Source: an uncultured Collinsella sp. (lineage in GTDB: Bacteria; Actinomycetota; Coriobacteriia; Coriobacteriales; Coriobacteriaceae). Taken from it: 31,434 nt of DNA. How positions within the stretch are numbered: position 1 is the first letter of the stretch; every line of letters begins with the position of its first letter. The notes under the pieces were generated by a model that worked only from the letters and a program-made list of their open reading frames with translations, made no database searches and was not told the origin of the DNA. Made by a program: the position numbers and the translations under genes. The stretch spans positions 1 to 31,434 of the forward strand of contig URUC01000011.1 of the NCBI GenBank assembly GCA_900550965.1. Reading direction: 5' to 3'. This document shows positions 1 to 6,547 of this stretch, piece by piece.

Positions 1-110
1 GAGCAGACGAAGATCTTCTTGTAGCCGCGACGCTGGAGCTCGCCGGGGATCTCCTTGATGGCGCCGGAACCATGATAAGAAATGGTGTTGAGAACGAAAC
101 GATTAGCCAT
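1..110 (-). CDS. fucO: Iron-containing alcohol dehydrogenase, lactaldehyde reductase (FucO) type, 5' end only
   Basis: Only the first 36 codons are in the window; the rest lies beyond the left edge. The visible N-terminus begins MANRFVLNTISYHGSGAI and continues with a Leu-Gln-Arg-Arg-Gly-Tyr-Lys-Lys stretch. It matches the start of FucO-type group III alcohol dehydrogenases, which use NAD and iron to interconvert lactaldehyde and 1,2-propanediol. The start ATG (108-110, read on the minus strand) follows a strong GGAGG seven bases upstream. The catalytic iron ligands lie outside the window, so another iron-alcohol dehydrogenase of the same family is possible. Transcription would start in the AT-rich region at 111-340, which holds a candidate operator pair. 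Confidence 0.75.
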   Translation of the reverse strand, partial: MANRFVLNTISYHGSGAIKEIPGELQRRGYKKIFVC

Positions 111-168
111 TGATAGCCTCCTATCGCGTGCGGGGCACCCGTTACGCCCCGCGCTATATGTCCCATCC

Positions 169-225
169 TAACGCTTTTGAAACAAAAAATGCATGAGAAC
201 GTCAAAAGTGTTAAAGCGTTTCAAC
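169..225. promoter_or_regulatory. Candidate operator pair upstream of the fucO-like gene
   Basis: The octamer AACGCTTT (170-177) recurs inverted as AAAGCGTT (213-220), about 43 bp apart centre to centre. Each lies in a longer AT-flanked near-palindrome resembling LacI-family operators, which have a central CG between A/T runs. The pair sits 60-115 bp upstream of the alcohol dehydrogenase start. This suggests control by a sugar-responsive repressor, but no regulator gene is in view. The assignment is by appearance only. Confidence 0.35.
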
Positions 226-345
226 ATAATAACGGAGCCCCAGTCCTTCCCTCCCGACTGCAGCGAAGGCTAGATTATAGGAGCAATTGCCCAAAGAATA
301 CGACCAACTCAGTCTATAAATTGTTTCTGTTTTAGCAATATATGT

Positions 346-374
346 TTGACAATACGTTTATAAAAGGATACTTT
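346..374 (+). promoter_or_regulatory. Candidate promoter for the LURP-one-like gene
   Basis: A consensus TTGACA (346-351) is followed after 17 bp by TACTTT (369-374), a weak -10. The surrounding 300-400 region is strongly AT-rich compared with the rest of the window. It would give a leader of about 145 nt before the gene at 523. A 66-codon open frame at 342-542 overlaps it but has no ribosome site and no recognisable content. I see nothing else in 226-522. Confidence 0.35.
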
Positions 375-522
375 ATAGTAATTAATATGCATGCAGCAAA
401 TAGTGTCATTCATTTTGTTAGAAATTACCCATGCGGTTATTGCAGCTGCATGTACTGCAACATACAGCGTAATTCTCCGCACGAAGCAGAAGACGGTTCC
501 AATTCAATCGAGGCGATGACGC

Positions 523-1062
523 GTGATGGCTACTGGTCCTAAATCGAGCAAGACGGCTACAAACGAATATCGAATCTCAATTGAAGGTAACCCTTATCCG
601 CATGCTCTGGCTCTCGTCAACCCAGCGGGAGACAACCTCAACATCAAAAAACATGGGTTCACGGGTCCACTAGGACAGCTATTGAGTCTTAAATACACCG
701 TTTATGACGATGCAAATGAAAAGCTCTTTACTGTCGTCGACGGTGGTTTTAGTAACATGCCCAGGGTTGCGCTCATCATCGAACACAAGGAAGTTGCGGT
801 GTTCGATTATGGTCTAAACAGACTTGAGATGAAGTGCGTAACGAACATACCGAATTACGCAATAAAAGGTAACTTCCTATTTGGAGATTACGATATATTC
901 AGCCAACAGGAAGTGAAGCTATCTTCAGTTATCGTCCTTCAATGTGATAAACAATCGTGCTTTAGCATACAGGTTTTGGATAAAGCCGAATTAGCCGCCG
1001 CAATTGGAATACCTACAGCCATTGCCCTTCTTAGGGCTCGGATTGAAGAGCATCTCGAATAA
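523..1062 (+). CDS. LURP-one-related (tubby C-terminal-like) family protein
   Basis: This 179-residue soluble protein has no signal peptide or membrane segment. Short beta-strand-like segments with turn residues run through it. The block KGNFLFGDYDIF, followed by a hydrophobic C-terminal helix (AELAAAIGIPTAIALL), resembles the end of YxjI/LURP-one-related proteins, which form a tubby-like beta barrel around such a helix. The molecular role of the bacterial members is not established. The start is taken as GTG 523, nine bases after GAGG; ATG 526 is equally possible. The gene is clearly more AT-rich than its neighbours and uses codons such as AAA, ATA and TTA freely, which suggests recent acquisition. 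It converges on the YoaK-type gene across a long perfect inverted repeat. Family assignment is moderate. Confidence 0.6.
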   Translation: MMATGPKSSKTATNEYRISIEGNPYPHALALVNPAGDNLNIKKHGFTGPLGQLLSLKYTVYDDANEKLFTVVDGGFSNMPRVALIIEHKEVAVFDYGLNRLEMKCVTNIPNYAIKGNFLFGDYDIFSQQEVKLSSVIVLQCDKQSCFSIQVLDKAELAAAIGIPTAIALLRARIEEHLE

Positions 1063-1074
1063 ATCGCAAAAGCA

Positions 1075-1133
1075 GTTCGTAACAACATTCAGGAGCTAGA
1101 TAGTTTTTCTGGCTCCTGAATGTTGTTACGAAC
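1075..1133. terminator. 22-bp perfect inverted repeat between convergent genes
   Basis: Arms 1075-1096 and 1112-1133 are perfectly complementary over 22 bp, with a 15-nt loop containing TTTTT. It lies between the stop codons of two convergent genes (1062 and 1141), where a bidirectional terminator is expected. The stem is much longer and less GC-rich than usual, and the T run is in the loop rather than after the stem. Read-through from either side would make a long double-stranded RNA hairpin. Confidence 0.6.
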
Positions 1134-1140
1134 ATGCACC

Positions 1141-1860
1141 TTAGCGCTTAAGACTCGTGGTCTGCCAGTCAGCTACGATGCGGGCCCATTTCCTGTGCAA
1201 ATCGCGTTCGCGGTCGATAAACATGATGGCAAACGCGATAAACAGCAGCACGCTCGCCACCGCAATGGCGTGCAGGCCCATGCGCTCAATACACCAGTTG
1301 CCCAGCACGGCGCCAAACACAAAGGTGAAGATCACGCCAAAGTACAGCGCGCCGTTTTCCAAAAAGCCGCGCTTGTGAGTAATGATGTAGTCGTCCACGT
1401 TTTGCAGGGCATTGCGCAAGTTGCCGATGCACATGGTCGTGGCGATGCCGTGACCGTGGATCTTGCGGAAGCTCTCGACCTGCATGCCGCAGGCAAACGA
1501 AGTGAGGCAGTTGGCGAGCAGGTTGTAACCGCCACCGGGGATAAAGCTCACGCCCAGCAAGATGGCGGCTTCAAAGAACACCGTCACCTGGCGCCAGTGG
1601 ATCACGCTGCCAAAACGCTCGTGTACCAAGTCGGCAAGCATAATGCCCACGGCAAACGACACCACGGGGAAGAAATAGCGTCCCGCGAGCGCCCAATTGC
1701 CCTCCGAGATGCTCACGCCCACCAGCAGGATATTGCCTGTCTGCGCGTTGGCGAAAACATGGTCGCGCCCAATGTACGAATACACATCCATAAAGCCACC
1801 GGCGAGCGCCAAGATGATGCCCAGCTCAATGGACTCCGATATCTGTTTGGCACGCTGCAT
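1141..1860 (-). CDS. YoaK family (DUF1275) membrane protein
   Basis: The protein has 239 residues and about six hydrophobic segments. An early glycine-rich helix leads into GGFMDVYSYIGRDHVFANAQ, which matches the family hallmark of Gly-x-x-Asp before a segment ending in an Asn-x-x-Thr-Gly-Asn turn (AQTGNIL). A second conserved stretch, ACGMQVESFRK, follows, as in YoaK/DUF1275 proteins. These are small integral membrane proteins of unknown transport role. The open frame extends further upstream, but ATG 1860 is preferred because GGAGG lies eight bases before it and the extension is arginine-rich shadow sequence. It is divergent from the YgiQ gene, with 250 bp between the starts. Confidence 0.8.
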   Translation of the reverse strand: MQRAKQISESIELGIILALAGGFMDVYSYIGRDHVFANAQTGNILLVGVSISEGNWALAGRYFFPVVSFAVGIMLADLVHERFGSVIHWRQVTVFFEAAILLGVSFIPGGGYNLLANCLTSFACGMQVESFRKIHGHGIATTMCIGNLRNALQNVDDYIITHKRGFLENGALYFGVIFTFVFGAVLGNWCIERMGLHAIAVASVLLFIAFAIMFIDRERDLHRKWARIVADWQTTSLKR

Positions 1861-2038
1861 CGTCGTGCATCCTCCTTGTTGACGACTCTCTCGTGCGTTG
1901 GCGGAAACATAGCCGCCGTTCATACTGTAACCCATTGACAACATGGCGTGCGCGCGAGACGGGTTCTCCAACGCGCAGATACACAGTCTGGAAACAAACG
2001 GCGGGCGCGGCACCGACACCCGAGACCTCGTGTACTCC

Positions 2039-2073
2039 ACCAGTCTTTTTAGCCCCGTCCCAAAAAGACTGGT
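2039..2073. terminator. 12-bp perfect hairpin in the yoaK-ygiQ divergent region
   Basis: ACCAGTCTTTTT (2039-2050) pairs perfectly with 2062-2073 around an 11-nt GC-rich loop. Each arm carries a five-base T or A run at the loop side. A TACAAT box (2074-2079) follows immediately and could be the -10 of the downstream radical SAM gene at 2111. The hairpin could be an operator or an attenuator; the sequence alone does not decide. Confidence 0.35.
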
Positions 2074-2110
2074 TACAATTACGTGCAGCATACAAACACC
2101 GGGAGGGATC

Positions 2111-4252
2111 GTGGCAAAAAAGCCTCAGCACGCTCAGAACAACCAGCGCAGTCAGCAGGGCAAACAGGGCCAGCAGCAAAAGCGCGGCGGTAAGGCGCAG
2201 GGCTCGCGTCCCACGCATGCCCCGACAGCTCCCGCCCGTCCCTGGCGTCCGGGCCGCGATAAGTTCCTCCCCGTCAGCCGCGCCGACATGGATGCGCGCG
2301 GTTGGGACCAGTGTGACTTTGTCTACATCTGCGGCGACGCCTACGTGGACCATCCCAGCTTTGGCATGGCCATCGTCAGCCGCGTGCTCGACGCGCACGG
2401 CTACAAAGTGGGCATTATCTGTCAGCCCGACTGGACCGACCCCGCCAGCATCACCGTGCTCGGCGAGCCGCGCCTGGGCTTTCTCGTCAGTGCCGGCAAC
2501 ATGGACTCCATGGTCAACCACTATTCGGTGACCAAGCACCGCCGCCACACCGACGCCTATACCCCCGGCGGCGAGGAAGGTCACCGCCCCAACCGTGCCG
2601 TCACGGTCTACGGCAATCTCATCCGTCAGACGTTCAAGGACGCCCCCATCATCATCGGCGGCATCGAGGCGAGCCTGCGCCGCCTGGCCCACTACGACTA
2701 CTGGCAGGACAAGCTCAAGCGCTCGGTACTGCTCGACTCGGGCGCCGACATCCTCATCTACGGCATGGGCGAGCATGCGATCGTCGAGATCGCCGACGCG
2801 CTCGATGCCGGACTGCCTGTCGATCAGATCACCTACATCAACGGCACCGTCTACCGCACCAGCTCGCTCGACGAGGTCTACGACTACGACCTGCTGCCCA
2901 GCTGGGACGACCTTGCCGCCGACAAGCTCAACTACGCGCGCAGCTTTAACGTGCAGCAGCAGAATATGGACCCCATCACCGGACATCGCCTGGTAGAGCC
3001 CTACCCCAACAGCGTCTATGTGGTACAGAACCCGCCGTCGGCGACGCTCACCACCGACGAGATGGACGAGGTCGCCGAGCTCCCCTACGCACGTGACTGG
3101 CATCCCGACTACGACGCGGCGGGCGGCGTGCCGGCCTTTGCCGAGATCAAATTTTCCATCAGCTCCAACCGCGGCTGTTTTGGCGAGTGCTCGTTTTGCG
3201 CCCTCACCTTCCACCAGGGCCGCGTGTTGCAGATGCGCAGCCACGATTCGATCATGCGCGAGGCCGAACTGCTCACGCGCGATCCCGAGTTTAAGGGCTA
3301 CATCAACGACGTAGGCGGACCGACGGCAAACTTTAGTCGCCCCGCCTGCGACAAACAGCTCAAGCACGGCGTGTGCAAGAACAAGCGCTGTCTGTGGCCG
3401 AGTGTGTGCAAGAACATGGTGGTCGACGAGAGCGGCTACACGCAGCTGCTGCGCGATCTGCGCCAGCTGCCGGGCGTCAAGAAGGTCTTCGTCCGCAGCG
3501 GCATCCGCTTTGACTACACCATGGCCGACGCCTCGGACGAGTTTTTGCGCGAGCTGCTGGAGCATCACGTCTCGGGCCAGCTGCGTGTAGCACCCGAGCA
3601 CGTGAGCGACGCGGTGCTCTCCGTGATGGGCAAGCCGAGCCGCGCCGTCTACGACGCGTTCTGCCGTAAATTTGAACGCCTGAACCGCGAATACGGACTC
3701 AAGCAGTATGTGGTGCCGTACCTAATCTCGAGCCACCCCGGTTCAACGATGAAGGAAGCCGTGGACCTTGCCGAGGCCGTGCGCGACATGGGCTACATGC
3801 CCGAGCAGGTGCAGGACTTCTACCCCACGCCGTCCACCATGTCGACCTGCATGTACTACACCGGCGTGGACCCACGCACCATGAAGCCGATCTACGTGGC
3901 ACGCGACCCACACGAGAAGGCCATGCAGCGTGCGCTCATCCAATACCGCAAGCCCGAGAACTACAAGCTCGTGCGTGAGGCGCTGGAAAAAGCTGGCCGC
4001 CGCGATCTGATTGGCTACACCAAGCATTGCCTGATTCGCCCCGTGCCGCCACGCCCGGGCGAGACATCTGCTGGCGGGGGACATGGCACCGGCAAGAAGG
4101 GCGGCAAGGCCCACGGCGGCGCTGGCGGTGCCGGCAAGGGGCCCAAAGGCAGCAAGGGGCACGGCGGCATGTCGCGTGCGCAGAACACTGCCGGTCGCAA
4201 TCGCGCGGCCCAGGGACGGCAGGGCGCCAACGGAGGCGGGCGTCGCAACTAG
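2111..4252 (+). CDS. ygiQ: YgiQ family radical SAM protein
   Basis: The protein has 713 residues. The radical SAM iron-sulfur motif is the short form CFGECSFC (Cys356, Cys360, Cys363), preceded by the strand FSISSNRG, as in YgiQ (UPF0313). Upstream lies the YgiQ N-terminal domain (DFVYICGDAYVDHPSFG and IIGGIEASLRRLAHYDYW); downstream are RVAPEHVSD and the DFYPTP loop. Its substrate is not known. The start is GTG 2111, after GGGAGGG; the upstream open frame lacks a ribosome site. Both ends carry tails unusual for the family: a Gln/Lys-rich first 45 residues, and a Gly/Lys/His-rich last 65 that could bind nucleic acid. The stop codon overlaps that of the convergent protease gene. Confidence 0.88.
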   Translation: MAKKPQHAQNNQRSQQGKQGQQQKRGGKAQGSRPTHAPTAPARPWRPGRDKFLPVSRADMDARGWDQCDFVYICGDAYVDHPSFGMAIVSRVLDAHGYKVGIICQPDWTDPASITVLGEPRLGFLVSAGNMDSMVNHYSVTKHRRHTDAYTPGGEEGHRPNRAVTVYGNLIRQTFKDAPIIIGGIEASLRRLAHYDYWQDKLKRSVLLDSGADILIYGMGEHAIVEIADALDAGLPVDQITYINGTVYRTSSLDEVYDYDLLPSWDDLAADKLNYARSFNVQQQNMDPITGHRLVEPYPNSVYVVQNPPSATLTTDEMDEVAELPYARDWHPDYDAAGGVPAFAEIKFSISSNRGCFGECSFCALTFHQGRVLQMRSHDSIMREAELLTRDPEFKGYINDVGGPTANFSRPACDKQLKHGVCKNKRCLWPSVCKNMVVDESGYTQLLRDLRQLPGVKKVFVRSGIRFDYTMADASDEFLRELLEHHVSGQLRVAPEHVSDAVLSVMGKPSRAVYDAFCRKFERLNREYGLKQYVVPYLISSHPGSTMKEAVDLAEAVRDMGYMPEQVQDFYPTPSTMSTCMYYTGVDPRTMKPIYVARDPHEKAMQRALIQYRKPENYKLVREALEKAGRRDLIGYTKHCLIRPVPPRPGETSAGGGHGTGKKGGKAHGGAGGAGKGPKGSKGHGGMSRAQNTAGRNRAAQGRQGANGGGRRN

Positions 4253-5160
4253 GGCAGCGGTGCGCTCGCTGCATCCATCCCACACGCGCGGCGCAGCGAC
4301 CGCATTGCCTCGACGAGGATGACGCCAGCGATAGCGACCGTAATTGCCACATCGAACGGCGTGTTCACAAACCAGAGCAACGTCATGAGATACGACCCGG
4401 CATTAAAGGCGAAGTGCAGCAGGATCGTGTAGCGGAGCTTTCCGGTCGTCACGAGCACCCAACCAAAGATGAGGCCGGCGGCACCCGCGTAGCAACCTTG
4501 CACCCAATTCATGTGCATAAAACCGAAGATTGCCGCCTGCAGCACAATCGCCGCGACGATACCCCACGTACTTGGGGCCGCCCAGGGCACCATGGCGCCG
4601 TCCTGCGCACCCGCACGACGCCGGCGTTTCCAAAGTGGGCGGCACTGCGGATTAAACGCTCGGAGCGAAAACTCAAAAATAATGCCGCGTACCAGCAGCT
4701 CTTCACAAAATGGGGCGCCGAGCACCGTGGTCAGGACGGCGAGATAGCTGGTGTCGCCCATGCCTGTTTCCTCGACAAGCTCGCTGTAGTCGGCCGCGGC
4801 CTCGGGCAACAGCGACAGCACGGCGTCGGTCACGTAGCCAACGACCACCTGCAGGGCCAGGCCAATCACGATAACGCATGCGATTCGCTTCCACGCCCCA
4901 CGCGCTCCCCCGCCAAGCGGACGCTCGCCCTGCCAGCGCGCCGTAAACGAACGCGGCCACAGATAACGCCACCACAGCAGCGCCATTAAAAACGATGCCG
5001 TCTGCGCGACGGCCTGAAGCAATTGAATATCGAGGCCGCCAATCGAAAAGCCCATGAACACCGATGCGACGCCAAGGGCGGAGAACAAAACGACGCTCAG
5101 GGCAATATCGGCAGCGACGACGCCAAAACAGGCAAGCGCCCAAATCATCGCATTGAGCAT
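4249..5160 (-). CDS. CPBP family intramembrane glutamic endopeptidase
   Basis: The protein has 303 residues and about eight hydrophobic segments. The family motifs are complete and in order: Glu153-Glu154-x3-Arg158 (CEELLVRG), FGFMH with His216, and LLHFAFN with His249 and Asn253. CPBP (CAAX-protease/bacteriocin-processing) enzymes cleave substrates within the membrane. Members process prenylated proteins or bacteriocins, or give self-immunity; no bacteriocin gene is nearby, so the substrate is open. A charged loop of about 25 residues (Arg-rich, 172-190) separates the first two motifs. The start ATG 5160 has GGAGG six bases upstream, so the longer open frame is rejected. The final codon overlaps the ygiQ stop by 4 nt on the opposite strand. 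Confidence 0.88.
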   Translation of the reverse strand: MLNAMIWALACFGVVAADIALSVVLFSALGVASVFMGFSIGGLDIQLLQAVAQTASFLMALLWWRYLWPRSFTARWQGERPLGGGARGAWKRIACVIVIGLALQVVVGYVTDAVLSLLPEAAADYSELVEETGMGDTSYLAVLTTVLGAPFCEELLVRGIIFEFSLRAFNPQCRPLWKRRRRAGAQDGAMVPWAAPSTWGIVAAIVLQAAIFGFMHMNWVQGCYAGAAGLIFGWVLVTTGKLRYTILLHFAFNAGSYLMTLLWFVNTPFDVAITVAIAGVILVEAMRSLRRACGMDAASAPLP

Positions 5161-5212
5161 GCCAACCTCCTCAAAACCGTTCCCTAGTTCTACCACAACT
5201 CGGCAGAGAGCT

Positions 5213-5240
5213 GACCCCATGGGGACGGAGGAAAACGGAT
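5213..5240 (+). repeat. 28-bp direct repeat, copy 1
   Basis: This 28-bp stretch beginning GACCCCATGGGGACGG is repeated exactly at 5610-5637. It contains the palindrome CCCCATGGGG. The two copies flank the RelB/DinJ-like gene and its upstream region. The GGGGACGG core also appears at 18545, suggesting a REP-like repeat family. Confidence 0.8.
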
Positions 5241-5243
5241 CAC

Positions 5244-5444
5244 TTATTGATGAGAATCGGGCGCAGTGCCAAAAGCCCCGTTGGGCGAGATGTCGAACGG
5301 GAAGGTGCCGCAGCGATTGAACGCGGCGATAAACATGCGGATGGCGTTGGACGGCGTGGTGCCCACGAGCTGGGTTGCCGCCGCGAAGGCTGCCTTCTCC
5401 TCGGGCAAGACCTTCGCGACTACGGGGGTCATGTGTTCTGCCAT
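5244..5444 (-). CDS. RelB/DinJ-like ribbon-helix-helix antitoxin, unpaired
   Basis: This small protein has 66 residues. It resembles RelB/DinJ antitoxins: a short N-terminal strand (MTPVVAKVLPEE) is followed by two helices (KAAFAAATQLVGTTPSNAIRM), then FIAAFNRCGTFPFDI, which mirrors the C-terminal part of the DinJ domain. Such proteins bind DNA as ribbon-helix-helix dimers and neutralise a RelE/YafQ-type ribonuclease. No toxin gene lies on either side: the CPBP gene is downstream and non-coding sequence is upstream. It may therefore be an orphan antitoxin or a free-standing repressor. The start ATG 5444 follows GGAAGC. Three tandem 10-bp repeats upstream (5557-5586) look like its operator. 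An exact 28-bp repeat flanks the unit. Confidence 0.65.
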   Translation of the reverse strand: MAEHMTPVVAKVLPEEKAAFAAATQLVGTTPSNAIRMFIAAFNRCGTFPFDISPNGAFGTAPDSHQ

Positions 5445-5556
5445 GGCGCTTCCTTTTTGAAACGACGGTAGTGCGGATAGATGCGGGCCACGCGGCTCGG
5501 CGACGGGCTGTGAAGGCAACCCGATTGGCCCGCATCCGGAGTTTGTTTCTGCGGCG

Positions 5557-5606
5557 TTGGTATTACTTGGTATTCCAAAGTATTACCCCGCAGATAGAAT
5601 ACCATA
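5557..5606. promoter_or_regulatory. Tandem 10-bp operator-like repeats upstream of the antitoxin-like gene
   Basis: Three consecutive 10-bp units are TTGGTATTAC (5557-5566), TTGGTATTCC (5567-5576) and AAAGTATTAC (5577-5586). A fourth, inverted unit is GAATACCATA (5597-5606). Phased short repeats are what ribbon-helix-helix dimers typically bind cooperatively. The block lies 113-162 bp upstream of the antitoxin-like start and fits autoregulation. Confidence 0.5.
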
Positions 5607-5609
5607 CCC

Positions 5610-5637
5610 GACCCCATGGGGACGGAGGAAAACGGAT
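5610..5637 (+). repeat. 28-bp direct repeat, copy 2
   Basis: This is an exact second copy of the 28-bp unit at 5213-5240, in the same orientation. Recombination between the copies would remove the antitoxin-like gene with its operator as a 397-bp unit. Confidence 0.8.
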
Positions 5638-5659
5638 TATTTTGTTGCTGGGTTAGTAT

Positions 5660-5882
5660 TTAGAGCGTGATGATGTCCGAGATATCGAGGGCCTGAGCGT
5701 CGACGGCATCGTGCGTGGCAAGCAACAGCATACGACCGTCGAGCGCCGGCGCCCAGGGTGCACGGTCGCCCACGGCAAGCGCAAGCTCCGCCGCAACCCC
5801 GCCGCCAGCAGGGGCACCCGCACGCCCATAACTGCCCTCGCCTTTTGATTCGCGTACGGCGCGGAAGTAACACGGCGAACGT
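5660..5882 (-). pseudogene. C-terminal coding remnant, unrecognised
   Basis: About 74 codons ending in TAA at 5660-5662 keep GC-rich third positions like the host genes. They read as a plausible protein C-terminus (GDRAPWAPALDGRMLLLATH, then VDAQALDISDIITL). Upstream, the frame loses this character and runs into a dispersed repeat at 6008. An ATG at 5956 has no ribosome site. I read this as the tail of a decayed gene, possibly a carbohydrate enzyme, but I do not recognise the family. It could also be a short functional gene. Confidence 0.3.
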
Positions 5883-6007
5883 CGGCGTATGGCGCGCCCA
5901 ACCTGGGTACCCGGCGCATGGCGCCCTATTGTCTTGCATAATATCGCTTGTGCCATGCATAAATAGACGGGGGCGCCCCTTCCCATCCCAACGTACCCCC
6001 GCTTGGA

Positions 6008-6244
6008 CCGTGCAAAAACCGGAGTATTCAGCATCGCGGCCCCCGCCGGCGGCGCCACGAACCGGGGGCATCGCGCGACCGGCGTCGTTTTGGGACCCGG
6101 CGCGGCGCGAATTGCGCGTTATCGACGCGCCGGACGCCGCCCGCCAGCCCAAATCGCCCTTCGAGAGATCCCGCGAACCCAAAAAGACGCTCCCGGCGCG
6201 TATGCAGCCACCCCAGCTTGCTGAAAACTCCCGAAAATGCACGG
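6008..6244 (+). repeat. 237-bp dispersed element, copy A
   Basis: The left end CCGTGCAAAAACCGGAGT (from 6008) pairs with the right end, which finishes ACTCCCGAAAATGCACGG (to 6244). Seven pairs are followed by an A-rich six-base internal loop on both strands, then twelve of thirteen pairs. A second element of exactly the same length lies at 12302-12538. The interiors are diverged but alignable around 6087-6120 and 6200-6210. The homology runs about 17 bp beyond the right end. Confidence 0.65.
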
Positions 6245-6273
6245 CGCGCCCCAGGGGACCCGTGCGTGCCGTG

Positions 6274-6309
6274 AAAAAACACGCCCGCATCCAAAAGAAT
6301 GCGGGCGTG
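6274..6309 (-). terminator. Strong intrinsic terminator reading leftward
   Basis: CACGCCCGCAT (6280-6290) pairs perfectly with 6299-6309 around an 8-nt loop. On the minus strand the stem is followed by six T (6279-6274). It would stop transcripts arriving from the alpha-glucoside operon. It lies just beyond repeat copy A. Apart from copy A and the hairpins, I see nothing in 5883-6547. Confidence 0.75.
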
Positions 6310-6462
6310 AAAGCCAGGTGGCGGCAAGGGCGCCAGGCAGCAGGCGAAATCCCGGGCGTGCCCGCCCGGGTACTGCGGCCACCGCGCGTCAGCAGAAAAC
6401 CTCATGTCCTGCGTCGATGTCGGATAGCCCATCCCCCATATCAACCCTTTGCGCAAAACGGC

Positions 6463-6498
6463 AATGCCCCGTCCGCGCAAACACGCGAACAGGGCATT
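6463..6498 (-). terminator. Hairpin 50 bp after the glucosidase gene
   Basis: AATGCCC (6463-6469) pairs with GGGCATT (6492-6498). Inner CGCG/CGCG arms could add four pairs. On the minus strand the stem is followed by GCCGTTTTGC, a weak T run. It is probably the first terminator of the operon, with a stronger one at 6274-6309. Confidence 0.45.
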
Positions 6499-6547
6499 GA
6501 TCAAGTTTTACGGTCAGCGGTTCTTTTGTGCCAGAGACCTTCTGTCT

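Noticed and set aside
342..542. 66-codon open frame in the AT-rich region
   Set aside because: It has no ribosome site and no recognisable content, and it overlaps the start of the LURP-one-like gene.
1826..3601. 591-codon minus-strand open frame
   Set aside because: It is antisense to the YgiQ gene, with no ribosome site and no family features.
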